NCBI GenBank assembly: GCA_021030905.1
Contig: JAGFMI010000004.1
Coordinates: forward strand, 248,001-312,000
Reading direction: 5' to 3'
DNA from: Pyrenula massariospora
Lineage: Eukaryota; Ascomycota; Eurotiomycetes; Pyrenulales; Pyrenulaceae
DNA: 64,000 bases
Positions 10,092 to 21,244 of this stretch are shown here, piece by piece. The number at the start of each line of letters is the position of its first letter. Position 1 is the first letter of the stretch. The notes beneath the pieces are model-generated. The model was not told the origin of the DNA. It did not search any database and saw only the letters and a list, made by a program, of their open reading frames with translations. Position numbers and translations under genes: made by a program.

Positions 10092-12891
10092 TGATCAAAC
10101 GAAGAGCCGGTCATGTCATTCGCAGCAAAAGGAGGGCATGACAAAGCCAACCCTTCGTACGTGATTCGGTAACGATTTGAGGAATTTGTATTGAGCCTAG
10201 AGTAGCTCCAAAATCCAGAGAGTAAAGCATTGATCCTGATCGGGTTGGGCGATACGTCAGGGTCACGGTGGTGTTAAAGTTGTCCAATTCCCAACTTAGT
10301 CTTCGAAGCTAGATAGAGAGAGCATTGCATGCCTAAATAATCATCCTTTATCAGGACGTCTGTGAAAAGACTCCCGGCAGGAGAATCGGGGGACACCATG
10401 CCTCTTCGGAACGTTTATCTCCTGGGATAGATTAGCATATGTTCGTCGAGTATGCCTTTGCCAAAGCTTGAGGCTTCGGTTGAGTGACTGGGGATCCCAG
10501 GCCTAGGGTGTGGATGGCCAGCAAATAGCAGCGGCGCTCTGGGTGCTCCCCCGCCAGTGACGATCCCGTCCTTGGGCCCGCCTCAAGGATCAATGTTCGC
10601 CCCCAATTCTCTTGTCGAGCGCTGAGGGCCCCGAACTGCCCCGATTCTCTAATTTTTACTGCTTGAGGTATTGAAAACCTGTGATCATTCAATATGGGAA
10701 CATGCCTTCCCATTCCCGGACATTCCAAGGAGTAGATGTCATGCTTCTTAACATCTTAGCAAGGGACCAAGTCACGGTCATCGCAAGGCCATTGATTGTC
10801 TAAAGTTGCTAAAGACTTGTAAACCACACCAGAACGGAATAGCTGTTTGCAACTCTCTCATACACCTTCCTTCCGACTCTGGTGTGGTCATTGAACGGCC
10901 ATAGTGAAGAGATTCTCATGTTTAGGCCGCACTCAAAGTCTCCCTGTTTCAGCACCCGACATCACATCATTCTTCATCTACTTGTGACCATGTCTATATG
11001 CTCAAGGGATGCAACACACCTTTCGTTTGATGACTCGCCTCACATTTCACAGCCCTTCCCCATTTTTTGACCTAGAAGATGACCATTTGGACAAGATACA
11101 AGTTTATAGCCATCTCGTGAATCATCTGTGGTATCGGCCACCGATTTCTACTCTTTAGTTCCTAAAGCTATCCCCATCCAGTACGGGCTGTCGGTCCAAA
11201 AACTGCGAACGCACCTGCGAAAGCCAGCCGAAGGAGGGTATCCGAGAGGTTCCAATAAAAAATATCGAGTCTCAAGATGGACCTCCGGAGCTGGATGGAA
11301 GTCATTGGATAATCAGCGCTTGCTATACTTTCCTTGTCGTATCCTAACCTTCTTCAGATCTCTTTCAGGTTTCATATCCCGTCATTGCTCAAGCCAGCTA
11401 AGTTGCCAACGCTGTCTATCTACGAAACCTCAGAATTTAAGTAACAGATCAAGCGAGCATCTGGATAGGCTGCAGGACGGGAATTGAATTTTGCCCGAAA
11501 CTTATCTACCAAAGAATACCGGGCTCATGGACCTTTTTCACCTCTTAGTTACAAAGCAGTCACCGGAGTCCTCCAAGGATAGTGATGGCGTTTTCGAAAT
11601 CCTTAGCAAAATCGCGCTAGCTAAGTGGCGTGAGTATAACTTTACGACAGAGAACACTAAAAGACGTATGAACGCTGAAGCTAGGGGGTTCAGCCTCGGA
11701 CGCAGTACTTGAGTGCCTCCAAGACTGGTCAACACAATAAACCTGGCAATCTCTCTCCCGATCATTTTGTTAGGATGGTCTATTAGACGTTTTGAGAAAG
11801 TAGTACGCCTTTGACCGCTTGGTGGATCTGAATGATTTTCTCACCAGCGATGCTTGCCTAATCAAGAGGAATGAATGTAACCTCAGATTGGCGAGGCTCG
11901 GTATTAATAGTTTTCTAAAGACTTCGCAAGGATAAGCTATGATGGATGCTTGGGAATGCCTTGGTTCGCGACGCCAGCATGTTGGGCAAATTCCCGCTGA
12001 GCTTGAAAACCGAGTTGACACTACTAAAAATGTGACCGAACAGTATGAGGCGGAGGTAAATCCCTTCCAGCTTGTCATCAACAAGAGACCTACCCCGCCT
12101 ACCTTGACGCCATCTTTGACTATCGCGCCAGTCGTTTCTCCATGAACGGCCATTATACAGCTCGAGAGGTGGACTTCTAGGTCGTCTGAGTGATCAAGAT
12201 CCCACTTGTAATCGTTACGGTCGTTGCCATCTGCTGTGGTACTCGGATCATTTTCACCAGCTGGCCATGGCGAAAAGAAGACTCTGTGATCCTTAGAGAT
12301 TCTTGAGGCGCTTATCCGCGTAAAGTCATTCGATCCAAGAGCGAAGGTGAGTCGAGCTCCTTCTTCACCACCTTTACGTCTTGGAATCGCTTGGCCTATA
12401 CGCCAAAGAGTCGAGACCAGGTGATGGATGTGCAATGATCAGAGAGCCTTGCTGTGGATTTCTTGGGCTTCAAGTTGCTAATGGGCGATCGACCGTTAGG
12501 GCGTCGACCGAGTCGGTTTAGCGGCTTTGGGCCGGATTTCCTGCAGTTTTTTTTCGTGATTAGCGAAAGCCGACGCCGCTTGTCCCACGGTTACGCCAAT
12601 ATGCTGGGCCCTCCTTGGTTCAAAAATCCGCTATCTTGCTCAGCTCCACGCTCTTACTGTGTCCCCTGTCGTAGCACCGTCATGATGGCGGTGAAGGAGC
12701 CAATTATATTCGTCTTGGGCTCTGCGGCGCGGCACGAGAGAGACATACAAAGGCAGCCGAAGAGCTGTCGTAGATTTGCAGTCTCAAGCCTCATCATCGA
12801 CATTTGAGGAAAGGTTTACTGACAGGACTTTTCTGCGTATTTTTGACCTCTTTGAGATCAGAACCGTGCCTCTACTTATCAGCTCTGAGGC
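10092..12891. other. 2.8 kb without a supportable gene
   Basis: Only short frames occur. A 68-codon plus-strand frame at 11939-12142 (ELENRVDTTKNVTEQYE) sounds faintly like the coiled-coil tail of fungal CorA-like or ankyrin proteins, and the same frame continues upstream to about 11805 apart from one stop, so this may be debris of a decayed gene. I do not recognise the 221-codon minus-strand frame at 11770-12435. The last 300 bp should hold the permease promoter. Confidence 0.4.
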
Positions 12892-15395
12892 ATGAGAGGA
12901 ATGGCTGACTCCAAAGATTTTGGCGAAAAGGCTCGGCTCTCTGCAGATGAAAGTCCTCCATCTCGAGGCGTGATGGACAAAGAAATAGGTATTGGTACGG
13001 ACAATGAGCCAGAGCGGCGCAAATCCTCCATAGTATCTGCGATCAAATCGAATTACGGCCTTGCACAGATCCCGCCACCTGACTACTACGATGGCGAAGT
13101 GAAGATGCGATATGATAGCACCCATCGCAAACTCAAACCGAGGCATATACAATTAATTGGGATTGGGGGAACTATCGGAACTGCATTGTATGTGCAGATC
13201 GGGCAAGGTCTTCTGAATGGGGGTCCCGGGAGTCTTTTTCTGGCATTCACGATCTGGTAAGTTCTTTTCGATCAGTATTCTTGCTATGGGGCGGTACCAG
13301 ACTGCCTTTGTAAATGGAGTCGAAGATCTATCTAATATTTTTAAATCAAATTCCCACATGTTGGATACTCCGTGGCTATGGCAAGGTGGGTTATCTGGGT
13401 GACGTGTGGCTCTTCCAGGAAGGTGGAAAAGACACTTCAGGAAAGCTATGCCGATGAATCCACAAGCCACCAGTGACTTCAAACCCCCGAGACATGAGCT
13501 TATACTGTGTGTCAATAGGTGTTCATTTATCCTTGCAGTCACCAATTGTAAGAGCATTCTCCTCTTTGCAATCACTCGTCACTTTGTTCAGGCTTTGCCC
13601 AGTAGGCATCATCATCACATCGTGTCAAACATCTGGGATGCCATAGCAACAAGCATGTCTACACATTTATCACACTAGCCCTTGCGACTAGCCCGTCCGC
13701 GAAAATGATCTCAGCGCGCGATCAGCTACAACCTCAGCGGGCCTAAGAATTTTCTTGCTCAACAAAATCCTAAGCACCATGACGTTCACTTCCAGGTCTA
13801 ACACTCCACAGGCATGGCAGAGATGGTGACTTACCTACCAATATCTTCGCCTTTTATTCGCTTCGCAGGACGCTATGTAGATGAAGCCTTCGGAGTGGCC
13901 GCTGGCTATAATTTCTTCGTCTTTGAAGCCGCCCTTGTCCCCTTTGAAGTCACCGCTTGTAACGTCATCATCAACTACTGGAGCGACATTGTCCCTGTCG
14001 GCGCTATCATCGCCATGGTGATCATCCTATATGCGTAAGTGTTCGATATTCGATCCTTCCTTCTCCATTTTCTAACAACTACATGTCTCATCCAGGCTAG
14101 TCAACGTCTTCGCCGTAAAATGGTACGGAGAGTCCGAATTCTGGCTTGCTCTTGGCAAAGTCCTCCTCATAGTCGGCTTAATAATCTACACATTTATTGC
14201 CATGCTTGGGGGGAACCCTCTCCATGACCGCTTCGGATTCCGCTTTTGGCGCAACCCTGGTGCCTTTGCCGAACTCTACTACACCGGCTCTCTTGGACGA
14301 TTCCTTGGATTTTTACAGTGTTTAATTCAAGCGAGCTTCACGATCGCAGGACCAGATTACGTTTCAATGGCGGCTGGAGAAGCAGAAAATCCAAGGACAG
14401 TCATGCCGAAGGCATACAAGGCGGTATTCTATCGGCTCACATCTTTCTTTGTCCTAGGAAGTCTCTGCGTTGGTATTTTGGTGCCGCACGATGATAAAGA
14501 GCTGACAGACGCGTTTACGAATAACCTGCCTGGAGCTGCAGCGAGTCCTTACGTGGTATCGATGAATCGTCTTAGGATTCAGGTGCTTCCGCATATCGTC
14601 AATGCAATGGTTCTAGGCAGCGCGTTTAGCGCGGGAAATAGCTATGTGTATTGCGCAAGCCGGTCGCTGTATGGACTTGCTTTGGAGGGGAAGGCGCCAA
14701 GGTTACTTACGAGATGCACTAAAAATGGAGTGCCAATCTATTGCGTAGCAATTGTGCTAGCAATCAGTTTGTTGAGCTTCCTGCAAGTTAGCAACGGTGC
14801 TTCAACTGTGTTGAAGTGGTTTGTGAACCTGGTGAGTTGAGGCTCTTTTGCATTATTCAAAGACTGATCAGAATTTTAGGTGACTGCATCTCAACTAATC
14901 AACTTCTCTGTCATGAGCTTTACCTTCATCAAGTTTCGAAAAGCTTGCATGGCGCAAGGTCTCGATCGGAACACGCTCCCTTACAAATCCTTGTGGCAAC
15001 CTTACGCGGCATACTATGCTTTAGTAGCCACTTTCATCATGACGTTCGTCGGCGGATACCCTGTATTTCTGAAGGGAGCTTGGGACGTACCAACCTTTTT
15101 GTTTAGCTACATGATGGTGGCCGTCTTTCCAGTCCTGTTTGTTGGGTGGAAAGTGATCAAGAAGACAAAGTGGTTGAGGGCGGACGAGGTGGACTTAAGG
15201 AAAGATTTGGACGAGATTGAACATTACCAGGACAATTATGTACCAGTGCCACCAAAGTAAGTCAACGCTGTTCCACCTCACTTTTCCAACAAATAGGAAG
15301 GTGTCTATTTTCTGGTTGTTGCTGCCAAGAGCATCTGCTAACACGCGCTCTTTAGAAACAAATTTGTGGGATACTTCGATCGCATATTCAGCTAG
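12892..15395 (+). CDS. Amino-acid permease (fungal YAT/AGP family)
   Basis: Proton-coupled amino-acid uptake protein of the plasma membrane, APC superfamily. Six exons, 12892-13256, 13519-13547, 13812-14034, 14096-14831, 14880-15256 and 15356-15395, give 589 residues. The first helix has the family signature IGIGGTIGTALYVQIGQGL; further marks are FIRFAGRYVDEAFG, the FTIAGPDYVSMAAGEAENP loop, and SAFSAGNSYVYCASRSLYGLA. Exon 2 is only 29 nt (WCSFILAVTNC across its two splices) and is flanked by introns of 262 and 264 nt, unlike the other short introns. Without the last intron the frame would stop at 15260 after VPPK; splicing at 15257-15355 instead gives the tail KNKFVGYFDRIFS, which is more like family members. 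A second ATG at 12901 is an alternative start. Confidence 0.87.
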
Positions 15396-16160
15396 CGATG
15401 CTGTACGAGGATGCCGAAGCAAATTTCAATCTTTGGGTAGACGTGGAAACGGTGATCATCAATGTCGGTCTAAGAAGATAAATAAATCGTTCCTAAGCCA
15501 TTTTTACGTAAATTTTACCAGAATTGTTCAGATAGTACAAAATCTTTAAGTATAATGGAGAGCCAAGTACAGAGTTGCCTTGTGGTTGACGTCGATCTCC
15601 AACCGGTAAAATTAGAATTATCGCATGTTTTCCCTTTCTGGTAACTTAGTCTCCTTTGTACGGCAAAATAGGGGCTACTGCGCAGTTTGATGCCTCTTTC
15701 GCTCTTCTAGAAAACAGCCTCATGCATGATGCCTCCAAATATATGGAGCGCGCATGATGAGTAATAGATATTTGTTGACCCGTGCCCACTTTATTTGCCT
15801 TTAGCTGCGCCGTTAGCTAACACAAATATGAGGGGCAGGAGAATTGGCAACACCGGCCCATTTCTTTACCCCACCGAACGCCCATCTCGACATCCACCCT
15901 TGAATATCATAGTTGTGTGTACGGCCGCAAGACTAGCTTGTGCTACGGAGACTCTTGTCGAGATCACAGCTTGACTCTTATCTTTTAAGAACTCGAGTGC
16001 TACTCAACGATTTGAAGCATTTTCTTCTACGCATATCAAGCCTCTCCCAAGTCACCCCCCACAGTCGTGATCACCGAGTTCATCTTCGAAGCCACCACGT
16101 GAATACTGCGCGCGCTCTACCGCTAGGTCGCCCGAGTTTGCATATCTAGCATCTCTAGTT
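15396..16160. other. Gene-free stretch
   Basis: 765 bp between the permease and the Dap1-like gene, both on the plus strand. It should contain the permease 3' end and the next promoter. Nothing else was recognised. Confidence 0.5.
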
Positions 16161-16846
16161 ATGTCCACGACCGAGAGACAGCCCTCTCCACCCCCTAAGC
16201 CTAAGAACTTCGATCCGAAAGAGCCAATCCAGCTTGACCCGCCGAAGGACGACCCCATCACCGTAGACGAGCTGAAACAATGTGACGGTACTCAGATTTC
16301 TTCCTCCTAGATCCCATCGAAATTAGAAGAGGACCGAAAAGAAATACAAGCTCTACTTCTGTCGAGCGGGGCCTTCCTGCTATCTCTTCGTGACTCACAC
16401 TAAACCCTCTACATCTCGAAACACGGTGCGCATAGCTAACATACCTCATATTCTTTCCAGGAAATAACCCAGACAAACCCACCCTTGTTGCAATCAAAGG
16501 CACTGTCTTTGACGTCTCCCGCAACGCCGCCTACCGCCCCGGTGGCACTTATCACGGTTGCTCCTCTTTCTCCTCCCCTTTCTTTATATTCTACACCTGC
16601 GCTGACACGTTCGCTGCAGTCTTCGCAGGCAAAGACCCATCCCGCGCCCTCGCAACTTCCTCCCTAAAAGAAGCCGACTGCGTGCCTGAGTGGCGAGACT
16701 TGGACAGCAAAGAGCAAACGGTGTTGGAGGAGTGGATGACGTTTTTCGGGAAGCGATATAACGTTGTTGGGAGGTTGGTGCCGAACCAGAAGAAGGGGAG
16801 TGTGGATGCGACCAGTGAGTTGCCGGGGGAGCATGTTGTTGGGTAG
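16161..16846 (+). CDS. Cytochrome-b5-like haem-binding protein (MAPR/Dap1 family)
   Basis: Membrane-associated progesterone receptor family; the yeast member Dap1 binds haem and supports the sterol enzyme Erg11 and other P450s. Exons 16161-16287, 16461-16556 and 16620-16846 give 149 residues. The cytochrome-b5-like fold runs from about residue 32 (ITVDELKQCDG) through VAIKGTVFDVSRN, YRPGGTYHVFAGKDPSRALA, and ends with the conserved CVPEWRDLDSKEQTVLEEW and FFGKRYNVVGRL. Tyr in the YRPGG element corresponds to the axial haem ligand region of the family. Unlike metazoan PGRMC1 I see no N-terminal transmembrane helix; the lead is Pro-rich and hydrophilic. Introns are 173 and 63 nt. Confidence 0.87.
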
Positions 16847-18593
16847 GTGAAAGAGGTCGAAGAGGTGGCCTTTAGGAGAGAGGAGAGGAGGGGGTGGATG
16901 AAAATGTGAATATAAGTGGCGCAAATGAGGTAAATATCCCGTTGGTTGTGTCTTGGTTTTGCGATTTGATCAAGCCAGTCTTGCTAAGTTTAATTGAACG
17001 CTTTTCGATCAACGTTTCTCCCCTGGCAAGTCATCTTTTTACTACCTTCTTCTATCCCATTCGCCATCCATAATAACGGGCTCGTGATCCAACTATCATA
17101 TTTCCACATCCACCTCCGAGCTTGTACACATATAATCTTCTCTATTTCATGGTTAAGTCTCCACATCATCTCCTCTCTCTTTGGAGCACGGCCACGAAAC
17201 TCATGGAGACACCCAGAGCGACAAAATCGGGCAAATGGATTTTCAAAGAAGATCTACCTACCTTGGGTATCAAGTAGTGGCTGTCGTACGGTCTCCTCAT
17301 TTTACACTGCCTCCCTTTCTCCTTCTTATAATCCATCATGCAGTTCATAAGCAACTAAACAAGATTGGTTTCAATCCTTAAAGCACAACCATCTACATAC
17401 CAAGCTGGATCCTCCTGCACCTCCCCAAGACCTTCCGATCACTCATGCGCCTTTCTATCCACCGACGATCTTCCTGCCCGTACCAACTACCTACATAGAC
17501 AGGTGTTGCATCACTCAGTCCTTGCTCTCTCTCCTCCCCGTCTCTTACGTCCATATATCTAATGCTATATCGTAAAACCTGCAAACCTCTATACGCCGAA
17601 ACTCAGCCAATCAATACTCCAAGCTAGATTAGACCAAACTCTCGCCATCCTCTAGTCTCCAGGAGAAGATTATCCTGCCTTACGCTGACGAGACTACCAC
17701 AGAGTCTCTCATTTATTTAACATCCTACTGCCACACAATAAAGGGAGGGAAGTCAAAATCCTTTCCCCAGCCCTCCCCCTCCCTCTTCCCCTCCCCTTTT
17801 CTTCGTCACTTACTTCCAGATAGAAACAAGCAAGCAAGCAGCCACCACCAGCAAGACAACCCAATCATTCATTCAGGCACAGTACGGTATGGCATATAAT
17901 GTATGATATTACCCGTCTTCCCAGCTTTCCTTCAAGCACCCACGAACAGACATGAAAACCAAACACAAAACCTAAGCGCCGCTATAGGCCTTCTTTTTTC
18001 TGATCATCAGCTCTGCCACCACCCCCTCTAAAGCCCTCCCCCGACAACAACACAAGCCAAGCCAAAGGCATCCCGACCAGATCGATCGTCAAAGCCCTTG
18101 TGCAAACCCTTACCATCCCATCCTGTCAGCCTCGCATCAAAATCATCCCATCTCATTCAAGATATGCACACGACATGGACAGCCAAACACATACCATCTA
18201 CCCAGCTCTTCTCTTATTGCAAGGACTCCTATGTACGGTACGACAAGTATGTATCGCGAACCCGTTTCAGCGTGGTAATGCGGTACGAACGTATGTATGT
18301 ACTGAGCCCTTCCTTCCAAAAGCGGCAGTGCGGTAAAGTAGGAATACTTGAACTGCACCGAAAGGTGAAACACGCAGGACCAGGGCCAGGACCATATCTT
18401 TTGCATATGAATGATCTACCTAGGCTTGGCTAGGTAAGGTAAGGTAGAACGATTACCTCAAACCCAAACCCAAACCCACACCTCACCACTAACACCGACA
18501 ACTGTACACGGTTCATTCTTTCTTTTGCAGACCGAAAAAAAGACAAAGTGATCAAGGTCATTAACACCAAAACACCGACCGTCATTATCATCG
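16847..18593. other. 1.7 kb between convergent genes
   Basis: Both flanking genes point into this stretch, so it holds two 3' untranslated regions. It has a long pyrimidine-rich run near 17760-17815 and three AAACCC units at 18460-18477. No coding region was recognised. Its length suggests a long 3' UTR for one neighbour, most simply the cyclin. Confidence 0.45.
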
Positions 18594-20207
18594 TTATTGG
18601 TCGACCTTGATGTCGCCCACAGCAATCCCAGCTCCATTTCGGTAGGTATTATGGAAATCTTTCGCCCACTTCCGGGTGAGGATAGATGCTGCAACGGACT
18701 CCGTTAGCCTACACCAATAAAAATGAGGGTTAATATCAAACATACCCTTCAAAAACTTTTTGCTCGCATACTTCTTGAAAAACGCTTCATGTGCAACAGG
18801 ACCATGCAAATAATCGACCATAAGCTCAAACACGGGTTGGATCTCCTCTTCTGTGTACCCGGCGTAATGTGCCAACGTCGCGTCCCAGGGACCGCGCTCC
18901 AGGATCAGGCGTGCGGTGTACATCGCTGCGGCGGCAATGTGGCTCTGACGGAAGGGTAGGAATTTGTGATCGAGGAGACTGATCTCCATGAGGTATTTGC
19001 CGAGCGTCCGTGTCTGGATGTCATAGTTGTCGGCTTTTGATATCCTCCGTAGAAAGTTCATCGGGTTCGGGTAGCTGAGATCATAGTCGAGGGTGGACAA
19101 TGTGTAACGCTCGGCGCCGAGGACTTCTTCCACTGTGAAGCCGTCATCTGCGACATGCACAAAGTTTCCTATGTGTGGGGACAGGACTTCTTCGTATTTC
19201 GAGGCAATGAACATGGCTGTTACTCCGACCAGCTGGAGCTTATCGAGTGGAACGACTTTGGCAGACAAGAACCGATCTAAGATGTTGACCGCTAAGAAGA
19301 GAGTCTCTGGTAGAAGACGGAATCTTGTGTGAACTTCGATAAGCCAGTCGACTAATATCCCACGCATCTTCCATTCAAGGTCTTTCTGATGATCCATGTA
19401 GTTTGGGTTTGGCAAAGTGGTCTCTTCTAACTCTTTGTAGTAGTCAAATATCTCTCGAACATATTCGGCAACCATGAGAGGGTCGTTCATGTCTTCAGCG
19501 TCCAGGTCGACTGGGGGAACAAATTCGTTCTCAGCTGTCTGGGAGTCGTCATCGGCAATTTCAACTTTGCTCCCCGCTCGGCTGTCCGAATCATCACATT
19601 TTCTCTTCCTTGGAGGCTCCTCTATATTCGGTGTCGCTTCTTTCGAAGCTGTAGTGGCTGTTGACGTTTGTGAACGCTTTTTGTGTATCTGTCCTAACAC
19701 ACCTGACCCGCTTCCTGATCTCTTTGTCTCTGTACTTGAAGACGGCTTTTTATTCTGATCTTTGGGTCCTAAAACAGACCTGGATGAGCTAGTCCGAGGA
19801 AGTTTCTGTACCCCCTGTGGAGCCGCTGCTTTGGATGCAAGTCCAATCTTCCCTGTAGCAGCCTTCTTCCCTTCGCCAGGCTCTCCAGCTTTGCCAGCAT
19901 TGGTGACGTCCCCAAGTGCAGAACGCTTTTTCCCAGTGACATTTGAGAGTGTGTTTCCAGCAGACTTTTTGGTTTGGAGGGGTTTCTTTGCAAGCCCGTT
20001 ACTTGCATGATCGTCTGGTGCTGTTGTGAGAGCTGCAGCTTTCGCACGTGTTAACCGCGTCGATCCAGCATTCTCATCGTTCTCGTTGTTCAGTACGCGT
20101 TGTTTAGGCCGTGCCTAGTCATACATGTAAGTCCTCAGCTTGTAGCATGTAGCAGAATTTTTGACACGGGTTGTGTGGACTGGAGAATCAGCACTCACCG
20201 GAGGCAT
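18594..20207 (-). CDS. G2/mitotic B-type cyclin
   Basis: Regulatory subunit of the Cdc2/Cdk1 kinase driving entry into mitosis. Exons 20207-20199, 20114-18746 and 18688-18594 give 490 residues; the first coding exon is only MPP, joined by an 84-nt intron to ARPKQRVLNNEND. The N-terminal third is basic, Lys/Ser-rich, and carries a destruction box RSALGDVTN fitting RxxLxxxxN, the APC/C degradation signal. The cyclin box follows: LEWKMRGILVDWLIEVHTRF, the MRxIL(V)DW signature, then LFLAVNILDRFLS and QLVGVTAMFIASKYEE, and a cyclin C-terminal fold with MEISLLDHKFLPFRQS. The last 57-nt intron splits the end of that fold (KKFLK-ASILTRKWAK). An ACGCGT box lies upstream. Closest in layout to NimE/Cdc13/Clb cyclins. 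Confidence 0.93.
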
Positions 20208-21244
20208 TGTGAGCTGACTGTAGTCAGCACGATTGACTGTGAGAGCACAACAAAGAGGGCTTTCGACCTGGTTGTCGAATGACAACGGCTAGGAGTGAGA
20301 CTGCGTGCCATGATGAATTAGCAATTGAGGACCGAGAACGTCGTGTTGTTCAGTGACACATTGACACACAACGCGTCCGATGACGGAAAAGTTAATTAAA
20401 AAGACTACATACTTTCTGTATTCCAAATAGAGTACCGGACCGTTCGATTTCAGGTTTTGCTGTGACCCTGGAAAGCTTGTTGATGGGCAAATCGTGGTTC
20501 AGCAACGGGTGTCCCGGCCAGCAATTGGTCAATGGAGCGGAAGTATGCTCGAAGCAAAGGTCAATACAGGTGGAAGATATCCCTGATGAAGATGCAGAGG
20601 TAGTGAGGATATTCTGCAGAGGGATAAGAAGAGGATGTTTGGAGAGTTTGGTGTTTTGCTGTGTTGAGAGACCGGCTGAGCTTGGAGACTAGCGCGGAGC
20701 TCGAACGCGGGCGTCGAGCGGCTGTATGTTCGTGCACTGGCCCCACCTCGGCGCCGCCAGCTGGGTAAACAAAAAGCGCGCCGCTCCCCGTATCCAGACG
20801 CTTCCAAAAAGGAGAGAAACGGATGCAAGAGATCGAATACGTTCGAAATGGTAGATACAACTGTCGATGAGCCATTGAAATCTGTGCCTGGCCGCCGGTT
20901 TTCTTCCAACGCCTTCGACCTCCCGGAGTAGCTCTACAGTGAGGAAGGTACGCTAATGGTTGCCTGGGAAACAGCTCCCTTCAACGCCTCCCACCAAGCA
21001 ACGAGCATCACGAAAATCGCTTTACCTCTACCCCATCGATCGAGGTTTGAGGACGTTTCGTGCATCTCGCGCATGCAAGGAACATTTAAAGGATGCACAA
21101 TGGAGCATGACAGGATTTGTAGCGAGACTCGTTATAATATTTCCTGGACCTGTCTCTTTGGAAAGGGTATCAAAATGTACATGAGCTGAGCTTTTCGTGT
21201 GAGAATACCATCCATGCAAATACACAATATCTTGTCTGACTCTA
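20208..21244. promoter_or_regulatory. Upstream region of the cyclin gene
   Basis: About 1 kb between the cyclin start and the 3' end of the tRNA ligase, both on the minus strand. It holds the cyclin promoter, including one ACGCGT box. No further gene was recognised. Confidence 0.4.
20371..20376. promoter_or_regulatory. ACGCGT (MCB-like) box upstream of the cyclin gene
   Basis: The palindrome ACGCGT is the MluI cell-cycle box bound by MBF-type complexes in yeasts. It sits about 165 bp before the cyclin ATG. A six-base match can arise by chance, and mitotic cyclins are not classic MBF targets, so this is a weak call. Another copy at 20095-20100 is inside the coding exon. Confidence 0.25.

Noticed and set aside
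18460-18477. Three AAACCC units
   Set aside because: A short simple repeat in the 3' flank of the cyclin gene; not the TTAGGG repeat and with no structural support.
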